Part shown: positions 1-7,810 of the stretch, in pieces
Position numbering within the stretch: position 1 is the stretch's first letter
Layout of the letters: every line of letters starts with the position of its first letter
Assembly: GCA_964632005.1 (NCBI GenBank)
Contig: CAZWAP010000039.1
Location: 1-21,785, forward strand
Source of the DNA: CAZWAP01 sp964632005
Lineage (GTDB): Bacteria > Planctomycetota > Phycisphaerae > Sedimentisphaerales > Anaerobacaceae
Reading direction: 5' to 3'
DNA: 21,785 nt
The notes under the pieces: generated by a model
Database searches by the model: none
What the model was told of the DNA's origin: nothing
The model's input: the letters and a program-made list of their open reading frames with translations, nothing else
Made by a program: the position numbers and the translations under genes

Positions 1-728
1 TCGCTGCCCGGTGGCTTCGGCCTGTGAATCCGGTAATCCTTGATCCCCAAAACGTCCATAACATCACGCAATTCAGCGGCCGTTTGCTCGACGTCATACT
101 TTATGGCCGCGCCCTGCCGGGCCCTTACCTTCTTGGCGGTCTCGACAGGAAGTGTCCGAGGGAACCCCCGACCAACGTACGCGACCGCCCCGGGTTTGAG
201 CACGCGATATATTTCTCTAAAGGCCTTTACCTTGTCCTTCCAGAAATGAAACGAGCCTCGCGAGACGATGATGTCGGCATAATCATCGCGGAAAGGCAGA
301 GCCTGGGCGTCGGCCAGGATGGCACTGACGCGGTGTCCGCAGCCGTGCTTTTCCGCCTGGGTGAAGAAATACGAGAAAAAGTGCGGGTTGATGTCCGCGT
401 TGACCCAGTGCATCCGCGTCCGGGCACAGAGCTCGATGATGAGGTTTCCCGGGCCGCTGCCGATATCGATCCCTATTCCTTCCTTCTCGGCCAGGTGGAA
501 GTCCGCGACTATCTGCCCGGCCAAAGGAGCATACACAGGCGCAAGCACGGTCTGAGAGGCCTTTATTACTGCGCGGGCCTGCTTCTTGGCACGCCGCTGG
601 TCGGCCGGCAGTACCGGCGAGCCGGCCTGCAAGCACTCAGTCGCCCAGAACACCAGAACCAACGCAGCCAAATACACCTGCCGTCGCCGTCTCTTTGCAA
701 AACCGCTCTTTGCCGCGAACCTCGACAT
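1..728 (-). CDS. Class I SAM-dependent methyltransferase with N-terminal signal/anchor, 3' end off the window
   Basis: The reading frame is open from an ATG at 726-728 to the left edge, so the C-terminus is missing (about 242 residues visible). A TGGAGGT ribosome site lies just upstream of the ATG. Residues 1-36 are a basic stretch (KRRRRQ) followed by a hydrophobic run (VYLAALVLVFWATECLQAG), which resembles a Sec signal or a membrane anchor. The Methyltransf_11-type domain follows: motif I GIDIGSGPGN near residue 85-95 (SAM glycine loop), post-I acidic VNADIN, motif II ADAQALPF followed by DIIVSRGSFHFW, and motif III EIYRVLKPGA. The fold predicts methyl transfer from S-adenosylmethionine; the acceptor cannot be told. 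An exported SAM methyltransferase is odd, because SAM is cytoplasmic, so membrane anchoring facing the cytoplasm or a wrong start are alternatives. It lies 241 bases downstream of the isomerase-fold gene on the same strand, and co-transcription is uncertain. Confidence 0.82.
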   Translation of the reverse strand, partial: MSRFAAKSGFAKRRRRQVYLAALVLVFWATECLQAGSPVLPADQRRAKKQARAVIKASQTVLAPVYAPLAGQIVADFHLAEKEGIGIDIGSGPGNLIIELCARTRMHWVNADINPHFFSYFFTQAEKHGCGHRVSAILADAQALPFRDDYADIIVSRGSFHFWKDKVKAFREIYRVLKPGAVAYVGRGFPRTLPVETAKKVRARQGAAIKYDVEQTAAELRDVMDVLGIKDYRIHRPKPPGS

Positions 729-969
729 CAACTGACCTCCAATCGCCGGTCACATCCTAAGGGCATTTCCCACCAAGTTTCAGGATGTTGTTGACTGGTA
801 GAACCTCGTAACACAACGTCGCTTTATCCCCTTGTCGAGCGCTTTTCATTTTGACATCGACAAAGGCCCTTTTTCTATCATAAAAACCACGTAACTTGGG
901 ATGATCCCATAATCAGCGGGGCCGGTGAATTCTGGGCGCTCCTTTGGGATCGGCTGGTCTTTCCGTGTC

Positions 970-2415
970 TTATACGGCCTCGTTGACCATCTTGATGGCT
1001 TCAAACCTACAGAACATGCGAAGCTCTTTGGTAATATCCCCATAGCATGTCACTCGATGCAAGCCGCTCGACCAATTTTTCCACAGTTTCTCGGCGTCGC
1101 CGTCCACCTTGACGGTGATCTTGGTACGGCAGCCCCGGTCGTCCCTGAGCGACACGGGCGCATCAATAATCTCGCCCGTGAAGTACGGCAGAAAGTCGGT
1201 GCCGACCAGCTTGGCCTGGGTAACCTTCTGGCCAATCCGCATCTTAACCTGCGGGACGACGCCCTCTTGACGTTCCATGATACTACGCAGTTTATAGGGA
1301 GCAGCCGGCTTGTCCGGACCGTCCATCTTTGGTGTTCCCATACAGTGAGCGCAAATGATGCTGTTGTTGGATTCGTCTACCGTAGGATCACTAATAAAAC
1401 CAGGCCTTCCCACCAGGCCCTGGTAGATTATGTGGGTCATAGCACACTGCAGGTCGGATTCACAAATGCCGCCCAAACCGATGTTGTTCAGCCTGGCAAA
1501 GCCGATACAGGGATACGCATAAGAGCGACAAAGCGGCTGCCACATAGTGCCATAGCAATCAATGGTCATCACGGTCGCATCTTCTTCGTTCAACAACTCT
1601 TCGAGTGCCAGTGCCAGCTTACAGGACTTGAATATTTCTTCCCGGGATGGTTCTACCACCTTCTCAGCCTGCTTGATCCATCGCTCGGCCTCTGCCTTTG
1701 CCCGGTTGTCGCTGACGGCAGCATAAGCATCCAGCACCCGTTTGAGTTCGATTCTCTTGATCTCGGTGCCGAATTTCTTTTTCACGGCGTCGGCATATCC
1801 CTCGAACGACCTGGTTGTGAGGTTGAGAATCTTGGCCTCTCTTAGATGGTGGATCGCGCGGAAGGGCCTTATGGCAACTGCCAATTGCTTGTAATCGCTG
1901 GTGAGCGTGCATTCCAACTTGGCCCCGATCTCTTGTTTTTGCAGATCGCCGAACCCGGTCCATCCGTGCCCGGAATAGGGAGCAGCGAAAACGATCGTGG
2001 GTTTACCTGCACGGAGAATCTCGATCAGGATGGAGCGAATCCCCATGTTCAAATGAATCGCCAGGATGCCGTCAACATTTTTCAATCTATCTTTAAGACC
2101 GGCGGCCTGCTTTGGAGATGTAACCAATTCATCTACTGTAAACTCGACGTCGGACAGCTCGTCTTTTAGTTTCGCAAACTCGGATTCGTAAAACTTGATC
2201 TCCTTTCTGAGATCCAGTTTCGGTTTCGGCCAAAGGCCTCCGCCTGCGATATAAATCCGCGCCACTTTGACTTTCGTCCCTCTGCAGCCCGGACTTACAA
2301 GCCTTAAAGCTCCTGTATTCGCGCCAAACGCCGAAATACCAGAACCGCCGAGATACAGCACACTTCCTGCTGCGGTCAATTGTATAAGTTCCCTACGGTT
2401 TATTGCATCCTTCAT
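970..2415 (-). CDS. Exported L-fucose/L-arabinose isomerase-fold protein
   Basis: This is a 481-residue protein. It starts at an ATG at 2415 with a GAGGGG ribosome site about 8 bases upstream. The N-terminus (NRRELIQLTAAGSVLYLGG, residues 6-24) is an arginine-pair signal of the Tat type, though not the full consensus. The body resembles the FucI/AraA-like sugar isomerase superfamily: an N-terminal Rossmann-like part (VKVARIYIAGG, 49-59; VDGILAIHLNMG, 114-125) and a C-terminal domain with TIDCYGTMW (284-292), the conserved acidic CESD (318-321) and H357 in IICAHCMG. In true isomerases a Glu, an Asp and a His bind the catalytic metal, and E319/D321/H357 are candidates here. The gene is 44 bases downstream of the GH116 gene, so the pair is probably one operon acting on sugars outside the cytoplasm. 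The real substrate, and whether it isomerises anything, is unknown. Confidence in the fold is fairly good; confidence in function is low. Confidence 0.8.
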   Translation of the reverse strand: MKDAINRRELIQLTAAGSVLYLGGSGISAFGANTGALRLVSPGCRGTKVKVARIYIAGGGLWPKPKLDLRKEIKFYESEFAKLKDELSDVEFTVDELVTSPKQAAGLKDRLKNVDGILAIHLNMGIRSILIEILRAGKPTIVFAAPYSGHGWTGFGDLQKQEIGAKLECTLTSDYKQLAVAIRPFRAIHHLREAKILNLTTRSFEGYADAVKKKFGTEIKRIELKRVLDAYAAVSDNRAKAEAERWIKQAEKVVEPSREEIFKSCKLALALEELLNEEDATVMTIDCYGTMWQPLCRSYAYPCIGFARLNNIGLGGICESDLQCAMTHIIYQGLVGRPGFISDPTVDESNNSIICAHCMGTPKMDGPDKPAAPYKLRSIMERQEGVVPQVKMRIGQKVTQAKLVGTDFLPYFTGEIIDAPVSLRDDRGCRTKITVKVDGDAEKLWKNWSSGLHRVTCYGDITKELRMFCRFEAIKMVNEAV

Positions 2416-2459
2416 TGCAAGCCCCTCGTTTCAAAGTCCTGTTTCGAGCATTCGCCGGC

Positions 2460-5400
2460 TCAACTTGTCCGGCGCCGGTAATCAATCCTGAGGCTCAGGG
2501 TCTGGCCGGCATCGAGAACGACTGGCTCCTGGAAAGCGACGGTGACTTTCCTGCCGTCGGTGCGGCATTGGGCCGGTATCGGCCGGCCACCAGCGACCGC
2601 CCTTACGCCGGACGCGCCAACGCCCTCGGGCAGCTCGAGGCTGAACGTCCTCAAGGCCAGCTTGCCCCAGCGCAGCTCTAACCGCGCCTCTTGCGAATCG
2701 GCAAGGCGCTTCTGGCTGAAGGTGCCCCAGCCTTCAGCAGCAGTGAAGGCGGCCCTGAAATCCTCGGGGCCCAGTTTGGGAGCGAAGCCGATGTGCTTCT
2801 TCGGACCGTGATACTCAAATCCGCATATCGAGATGAAGGCTCCGTAAGCGGCCATCGCGCGGGCGTAGTGGTCCGAGCACTCGATCTCGTTGTAGGGATT
2901 TCTGAGCCTGGCGTCGTAACGGTCGTGGATCGCACGGGCCACCGCCAGGCCCTCCTTCAGCATACCCTCGGCCAGCATATGCGAGGCAACCTGCCACTCG
3001 AAACCGGTCATACACTCGTTGAAATACATGTATTGCCAGTGCTTCTTGAAGTTTGGATTCTGCCCGCCCTTGGGCCACGTGCACATCAGCAGGCCGGCGT
3101 CTCCGGCGACGGCGTACCACCTGCCCCGCGTGAACTTCTCCCTGAAAGGTCCCACGTCGGGAACGAAGTTGTACTTCCACAAGGCCCGCAGCGCGCTGAG
3201 CTGTTTTTCTCTATCGAAGAGCCTGCCGAGCGCGACCTGGTGCGCCCAGCTCTGCCCGAAGACCTGGTCAATGTAACAGCCAGGTCCGACCCCTATCTTG
3301 TCCTTGTGGGTGGGGTCTTCGATCTGGATGAAGTATTCGCCGTTGAAAAGTTCCTCGATGGTCTTGGCGCCCCTCTCGGCTATCTTTCGGCAACGCTCGG
3401 CGAACTCGTCGTCGTCCATCTCCTTGGCCATAGCCTCGCCAGCTCTGAGCGCGGCGAGGTATAAGGATTGGAGGAATGATACTTTTCCGTACCAGGCGGC
3501 ATCGAGGGTGTTAGGTTGGGCGCCTTCGATCTGTCCGTCGTCGTTGTTGTCCAGCCGGATCAGGTACTGGATCGCTTTCTTGATTCGAGGCCAGGTCTGC
3601 TTTAGAAACGATTCGTCCGGCGAGGTCAGGTGTTCCCGGTAGGCGCCGAGTATCCGGCCGCACTGTCCATCGTGGGCCGGATGCGACCGGCGATTCACCC
3701 ACATCCGATGCGCGATACCGCCCTGGTCGTCCATAGCGATACCGAAGTCAATTTCCCTTCGCTGCCGGCGCTCCACCTCCGGGAACAGCCTTGCCAGAGC
3801 CTGGGCGTAATGCCAGACGTGCGTGCACGTCCCGCCGCAACAGCCTATCCCCTCCCACGCCCAGAAGCGCCCGTCCCTGAAACGGTAGCACGTGGTCGTG
3901 GCCAGATGCGAAGCGCTGGCCATCGTCCGGTCCAGGAACCAGTAAGGCAGCGTCGAATCGTACCAGGTCTTGACCCAGGTTCGCGTCTGGCCGGCCAGCC
4001 TCTCGAAGTTCGAGGCGATGTAACGTGCAACACCGACAGCCGAGTCGAACATAGATGCATACCAATGTCCCATAAGGCGACCACCAAAATCCCGCGCGTA
4101 GAAGTTGGGAAAGTGCCAGGATACAACGAAGTTTGCGGTGGCTGACTCGCCGGGGCCCAGAGTGATCTTCCTGCCGATCCGCCCGACAAGTCTCTTTCCC
4201 AACGCCGCAGCCGCTTGCTGCACGGGGCCTTTGGCAGCATCACAAGCGGTAGCAAAGCAGCCCTCGCCCGGGCCAATCAAACAAAGGCACATACTACCGT
4301 AATCGCGTTGCTCGGTCAGTTTGCGACCCCGGGGTTTGTGGTCGCTGAAGACGATTTGGTCGATGCCAATGTTGCCCCAACCGTTGCCGTAATCGTCCAC
4401 GATCTCCAGCCTCGCCGTGTCCCCCTGGTATCTGCGAACGTCGAAAAAGGCCGGCTCCATCCGGTTGTTGTTCTTCCCTGTTGCCGAGGCGACTACCTCC
4501 CCGTCGATCAGCAGATTCACGCACGTCTTGCCCTTGTGTGCGCCGCCGCCGACCAAGAATGTGATGTAGTTGCGTTGAATCCTGAAGGGCCTGCTCGTGA
4601 GCTTCCCGGTGTGGCTATCCTTCTCAGCGACAGATTTGCCGGGCGCTGAGGCGTGCGAGTTGACCACGCGCTGCCCCTTGCCTGCAAGATCACCCTGGTA
4701 GTCCGGCACCTGCTTGATTTGGACAGGCCCGCGCCCAAAGGCTGTCCCCTCGACGGTCCAGCCGGTGTAGGTATCCTTCTCGAAATCTTCGAAGAGGATG
4801 TCCGGCCTTGCGGGCTCCTTTTCTGTCTCGGTCGGCTCGGCCCCGAATACGACCGCCATAAGCCCCCCCTCCTTCACGACACGGTTTACGATCGTGCCGC
4901 TGGTCTGGGTCTGCGTCTCGCGGCAAACGGGGTTAGCGAGGTACCCGAATATCTCGATTTCTATGGGCTCGGATGAAGTGTTCGTGATAGTGTAATTCTT
5001 GACGGTGGCCGGCAGGGACGAGTCCTTAACGTTGAGTGGGATAAAAGGCGAAAACGCCTCCAGCCTAACGGCTACCGGCAGGCTGTTGTCCTGGTACTCC
5101 ACTACGGCCTGCGGATAGCGCCCTTCGAAACTAACATCCCCGAAGCCCTCTTTGCAAAGCGGCAGTTCCTTCTCGGATGTCCCGCTCTTCAGACGCAGCA
5201 CAAAGCCATTCTCGAACGGGCTGAACGGCTTGGCCGGCTCAAGGTAATTAGCCCCGCTGCGGGTGGAAATCCTGGAACCCTTGTACTCGACCGTCCTCGG
5301 TGCGATGCCCTCCTGGTCGCGGTTGAAGATGTCCCACAGCCACAATCTGCCGTCGCCGCTGAGATACACCGTTCCCGCAAAAAGGCCCCCGATGGGCATA

Positions 5401-5663
5401 CCAATATGCTCGAGCGCCCTGGTGCTGCGGTAGACCTGCTTCTGGCCCCGCTCAAACAGGGACTTCACCCAGCCCGGATCAAGCTTCTTGTCGATGGGAA
5501 TGATGCTGAGGTATTCATTCTGTTCGAATGGTCCTGCCATAGTCGGCAGCGTGGACGGCTTGACCGTCGCTACAGCGGCCCCCAGACCCGCGGCCTTCAG
5601 AAAACTGCGCCTGTCCAAATTCTGCAATCGGCCTCCTTTTTGCGTGTAATTCTGCCTGGCCAT
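2460..5663 (-). CDS. Tat-exported GH116 (GBA2-like) glycosidase with inserted beta-sandwich domain
   Basis: This is a 1067-residue protein with an ATG at 5663 and a GGGAGG ribosome site. Residues 17-40 carry a textbook Tat signal (DRRSFLKAAG then a hydrophobic alanine-rich run). Residues about 80-285 and 440-520 match the N-terminal beta domain of non-lysosomal glucosylceramidases (for example HIGMPIGGLFAGTVYLSGDG). Residues about 575-960 are the (alpha/alpha)6 catalytic domain. FWAWEGIG places E604 as the likely nucleophile, and NTLDAAWYG places D721 as the likely acid/base. CTHVWHYAQAL (613-623) is characteristic of the bacterial branch. Between about 288 and 441 lies an extra module (DFEKDTYTGWTVEG ... 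WGNIGIDQIVFSD) that resembles the C-terminal beta-sandwich seen on GH32 levanases. Family members hydrolyse beta-glucosides or beta-xylosides; the specificity here is unknown. It is the promoter-proximal gene of a pair with the isomerase-fold gene. Confidence 0.9.
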   Translation of the reverse strand: MARQNYTQKGGRLQNLDRRSFLKAAGLGAAVATVKPSTLPTMAGPFEQNEYLSIIPIDKKLDPGWVKSLFERGQKQVYRSTRALEHIGMPIGGLFAGTVYLSGDGRLWLWDIFNRDQEGIAPRTVEYKGSRISTRSGANYLEPAKPFSPFENGFVLRLKSGTSEKELPLCKEGFGDVSFEGRYPQAVVEYQDNSLPVAVRLEAFSPFIPLNVKDSSLPATVKNYTITNTSSEPIEIEIFGYLANPVCRETQTQTSGTIVNRVVKEGGLMAVVFGAEPTETEKEPARPDILFEDFEKDTYTGWTVEGTAFGRGPVQIKQVPDYQGDLAGKGQRVVNSHASAPGKSVAEKDSHTGKLTSRPFRIQRNYITFLVGGGAHKGKTCVNLLIDGEVVASATGKNNNRMEPAFFDVRRYQGDTARLEIVDDYGNGWGNIGIDQIVFSDHKPRGRKLTEQRDYGSMCLCLIGPGEGCFATACDAAKGPVQQAAAALGKRLVGRIGRKITLGPGESATANFVVSWHFPNFYARDFGGRLMGHWYASMFDSAVGVARYIASNFERLAGQTRTWVKTWYDSTLPYWFLDRTMASASHLATTTCYRFRDGRFWAWEGIGCCGGTCTHVWHYAQALARLFPEVERRQRREIDFGIAMDDQGGIAHRMWVNRRSHPAHDGQCGRILGAYREHLTSPDESFLKQTWPRIKKAIQYLIRLDNNDDGQIEGAQPNTLDAAWYGKVSFLQSLYLAALRAGEAMAKEMDDDEFAERCRKIAERGAKTIEELFNGEYFIQIEDPTHKDKIGVGPGCYIDQVFGQSWAHQVALGRLFDREKQLSALRALWKYNFVPDVGPFREKFTRGRWYAVAGDAGLLMCTWPKGGQNPNFKKHWQYMYFNECMTGFEWQVASHMLAEGMLKEGLAVARAIHDRYDARLRNPYNEIECSDHYARAMAAYGAFISICGFEYHGPKKHIGFAPKLGPEDFRAAFTAAEGWGTFSQKRLADSQEARLELRWGKLALRTFSLELPEGVGASGVRAVAGGRPIPAQCRTDGRKVTVAFQEPVVLDAGQTLSLRIDYRRRTS

Positions 5664-5961
5664 AGCCGGACCTCCCTTTTAACCCTTTCGGCCATATTGT
5701 CCACCGTGGTTCTCGTCCTGTATCTCCCCACCAAAACAGAACGGTACTTGATTTCAGAGACGGCTTCAGCTTTGGTCATCATTGTACCGCTGTGCTCTTT
5801 CCTTGCAAGGGCCGTTCAGCGTTCCAGCTCAGCTCGCTCTGCCAGGGTACCCTCACGCCGGCCAGGCCGACTCTACAGAGAAAATGTTACGCTACATACC
5901 ACATCTCCAGCCATAGACGAGACCTAAAGTCCGATAATATGCAACGCCCGCCCCTCTCCCG

Positions 5962-6099
5962 CTATTTCTGTCGAGCCATCTCTTCACACCACGCCAGAAC
6001 AGCTAAGTAAGACTGTTGCCACCATCCGGGGCGACTTCGTTGCCGGCGTTGGGGCCGGTTCAGTTGCGAGCGGCCCACCGAACCGGCGTAGCTTAACAT
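5962..6099 (-). CDS. Candidate small protein, 45 residues, unknown
   Basis: An ATG at 6097-6099 is preceded by GAGGAAAG at about 8 bases, a good ribosome site. The product is 45 residues, starting MLSYAGSVGRSQLNRPQRRQ and ending in an amphipathic stretch (WWQQSYLAVLAWCEEMARQK). It is arginine-rich in the middle and tryptophan-rich near the end. It lies alone between GH116 and parB on the minus strand. I recognise no family. A chance open frame in GC-rich DNA is quite possible; the ribosome site is the main support. Confidence 0.25.
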   Translation of the reverse strand: MLSYAGSVGRSQLNRPQRRQRSRPGWWQQSYLAVLAWCEEMARQK

Positions 6100-6485
6100 C
6101 TTTCTTTCCTCGGTGAGCCTAACGACCTGCGATCTCGGCCGAGCAGCGGCGCCCATACAAGACCGGTCCGCTATAACAATCACCTCCCGGGCCGATCTCT
6201 CGTTCGTCCAATACTTTCCTCCGCGGGCATGAGCTGGCCCGCCACAGTTCCGACCGTGATGGTCTCATCGGTGCCGAGCGCCTATTTGCTTTGCCGCCGC
6301 TTGATCGGGGCTTGCGCTAATCTCGTTCCAACCCGTATCTGCCTGAGGGTCAAGCAGCCAATCGCTCCGGCCGGGCGCAAGGAGCTCCGCTGATCGTATC
6401 AGAACTTCCGGCTATACCCAGCTACGCGGCAGGGCGCAAGGACCTCAGGCCGGGGCACTCGCCCCGCCGCAGCTTGCTGCTGCAC

Positions 6486-6501
6486 TGTTCCACGTGGAAC
6501 C
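6486..6501. promoter_or_regulatory. parS centromere-like site 1 (ParB binding)
   Basis: The sequence TGTTCCACGTGGAACC contains a perfect 14-base palindrome (6487-6500) around CACGTG. It matches the form of chromosomal parS reported for Pseudomonas, a CC/GG variant of the consensus TGTTTCACGTGAAACA. It lies 230 bases upstream of parB. ParB is expected to load here as a CTP-dependent clamp. Confidence 0.88.
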
Positions 6502-6551
6502 TCCCCGGGAACAGCCACCCGGCCATCGGCGGGGTTGGAGTCGATCCGAAG

Positions 6552-6567
6552 TGTTTCACGTGAAACT
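6552..6567. promoter_or_regulatory. parS centromere-like site 2 (ParB binding)
   Basis: TGTTTCACGTGAAACT matches the canonical parS TGTTTCACGTGAAACA in 15 of 16 bases, with a perfect 14-base palindrome (6553-6566). It is 66 bases start-to-start from site 1, about six helical turns, which puts both on the same face of DNA. It is about 150 bases upstream of parB and could also take part in autoregulation. Confidence 0.93.
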
Positions 6568-6621
6568 TTTCGGTAAAAAACCGCATTTCTTGCCCGATAA
6601 CGCTGCAGAGATCAACTAACA

Positions 6622-6671
6622 ACAGCCGAAATAACATCATACGAGCGTCCCAGAAACGGCTGTAAGGACGC
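6622..6671 (+). promoter_or_regulatory. Two mutually exclusive hairpins in the parB leader
   Basis: ACAGCCG (6622-6628) pairs perfectly with CGGCTGT (6657-6663). GCGTCC (6645-6650) pairs perfectly with GGACGC (6666-6671). Each stem uses the loop of the other, so as simple hairpins they exclude each other or form a pseudoknot. They end about 45 bases before the parB ATG. Whether the region is transcribed is not known, and a regulatory role is inference. Confidence 0.3.
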
Positions 6672-6715
6672 CAAATACGCACGATCCAGGGTACCCGTAG
6701 TGAAGGAGAACCAGG

Positions 6716-7669
6716 ATGGCAAATAAGAAAGCAAAGGAGAAACCGCGGCATTTAGGCAGGGGGCTGGAGTCCCTTCTGGGTCCTATAATATGCAATGACC
6801 GTGAGCCAGGCCCAGGATGCCCCACCCATTTGAGCAGCTCTCACTTCCCGCCAGATAAGGAGTTACGCGACGCCCTGGTAGATATTGACATCACTTCGGT
6901 CTCACCGAATCCCTACCAGGCCCGGACTATGTGGGACGAGGCCGAATTGGTAGAGCTCGCCGAATCGATCAAGGCCAACGGCGTTATCCAACCGATAATC
7001 GTGCGCCGCGCCGGCTCGGGATACGAGCTGATCGCCGGTGAACGCCGCCTAAAGGCCGCGCAAATCGCCGGGCTAACCACAATACCCGCACTGATCCGCG
7101 CCGCCAGCGACGAGCAGATGCACGAATGGTCCCTCGTGGAGAATATACACAGGGCAGAGCTCAATCCCATCGAACGGGCCAGGGCGTATCAAAATTACCT
7201 CAACGCTTTTTCCCTGACACAGGCCGAGGCCGCCGAACGTCTGGGCGAGGATAGGTCGGTCATAGCTAACCATTTACGACTGCTGGACTTACCGGATGAG
7301 ATTAGACAGATGGTAGCGGATGGGCAGCTCAGCATGGGTCACGCCCGGGCGATCCTGGGCCTGCCGACGGACGAGCTGCGGCGCAAACTCGCGAACCGGG
7401 CGATGGCCGGCCGGCTAAGTGTCCGCGAGGTAGAAAGGCTTGTCCGAAAACACCTCGAGGCCGCCGGCCAACTCAAGGCCAGAACCCGTGAAAAACCGCC
7501 GCACATCCGCGACCTGGAAGACAAACTCAGCAGCCAGCTCGAGACCCGCGTCAGTATTGAGACCCGTAAAAATGGGCAAAAAGGAAAGATCATCATCGAG
7601 TTCTACTCTCTTGACGAGTTTGACAGGATCACCGAGCGGATAGGGCTTGTCTGCGGCGAGGAGGTTTGA
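6716..7669 (+). CDS. parB: Chromosome-partitioning protein ParB
   Basis: This is a 317-residue protein with an ATG at 6716 and an AAGGAGA ribosome site. The N-terminal segment KPRHLGRGLESLLG (9-22) is the usual ParA-contacting basic motif. The CTP-binding/clamp domain follows from about residue 54, with NPYQAR (65-70), ESIKANGVIQPI (83-94), GERR at 108-111 (nucleotide/clamp motif) and ENIHRAELNPIERA (142-155). The DNA-binding helix-turn-helix (about 165-190, SLTQAEAAERLGEDRSVIANHLR) recognises parS. The C-terminus (about 262-317) is the dimerisation domain. Two parS sites lie directly upstream, which fixes the function: origin segregation together with ParA and SMC. No parA or soj gene is next to it, unlike the common parA-parB pair, so parA must lie elsewhere. 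Confidence 0.96.
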   Translation: MANKKAKEKPRHLGRGLESLLGPIICNDREPGPGCPTHLSSSHFPPDKELRDALVDIDITSVSPNPYQARTMWDEAELVELAESIKANGVIQPIIVRRAGSGYELIAGERRLKAAQIAGLTTIPALIRAASDEQMHEWSLVENIHRAELNPIERARAYQNYLNAFSLTQAEAAERLGEDRSVIANHLRLLDLPDEIRQMVADGQLSMGHARAILGLPTDELRRKLANRAMAGRLSVREVERLVRKHLEAAGQLKARTREKPPHIRDLEDKLSSQLETRVSIETRKNGQKGKIIIEFYSLDEFDRITERIGLVCGEEV

Positions 7670-7726
7670 AAAATTGCCCTTCCAGGCCCTTAGACCGGAA
7701 ATTTATGGGGCTGTCGTGCGAGAACC

Positions 7727-7735
7727 TGTTATAAT
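7727..7735 (+). promoter_or_regulatory. Extended -10 promoter for the 7811 gene
   Basis: TGtTATAAT is a perfect -10 hexamer (7730-7735) with a correctly spaced extended TG. No good -35 is visible, as is common for extended -10 promoters. It lies 76 bases before the ATG of the secreted protein, in the gap after parB. Confidence 0.55.
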
Positions 7736-7810
7736 GGGGCCAGGCGGGAATGCTGGTAAGAACCGCTGGTGTTAGTTATACAGTGAACAATATTTTCTGG
7801 AGGTTGACCG

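Larger units (their letters stand above)
5664..6715. other. 1.05-kb gap with two parS sites and no convincing gene
   Basis: This is the divergent region between the GH116 gene (minus) and parB (plus). It must hold the GH116 promoter and the parB promoter, but I see no strong -35/-10 pair for either. The two parS sites and two competing hairpins near parB are listed separately. A 45-residue minus-strand reading frame at 5962-6099 is the only gene-like item. I looked for the DnaA-box sequence TTATCCACA and its complement and did not see it. Confidence 0.6.

Noticed and set aside
24..794. A 256-residue plus-strand frame opposite the methyltransferase
   Set aside because: It is an antisense shadow; the minus frame has all SAM-methyltransferase motifs in order.
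729..969. Intrinsic terminator after the isomerase-fold gene
   Set aside because: Only a short GGGAT-C-ATCCC stem is seen in the minus direction, without a T-run at the right distance.
5597..5782. A 61-residue minus-strand frame overlapping the GH116 start (MMTKAEAVSEIKYRSVLVGR...)
   Set aside because: The N-terminal half looks protein-like, but it overlaps the Tat signal coding region in another frame and has only a poorly spaced ribosome site. It might be a leader peptide, but evidence is too thin.
5664..6715. Replication origin (oriC)
   Set aside because: The parS sites and gene-poor DNA suggest origin proximity, but I saw no DnaA-box cluster, AT-rich unwinding element, dnaA or dnaN.
6422..6751. 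A 109-residue minus-strand open frame across the parS sites and the parB start
   Set aside because: It covers palindromic parS DNA and the parB ribosome site, has no ribosome site of its own, and its composition is that of a shadow frame.
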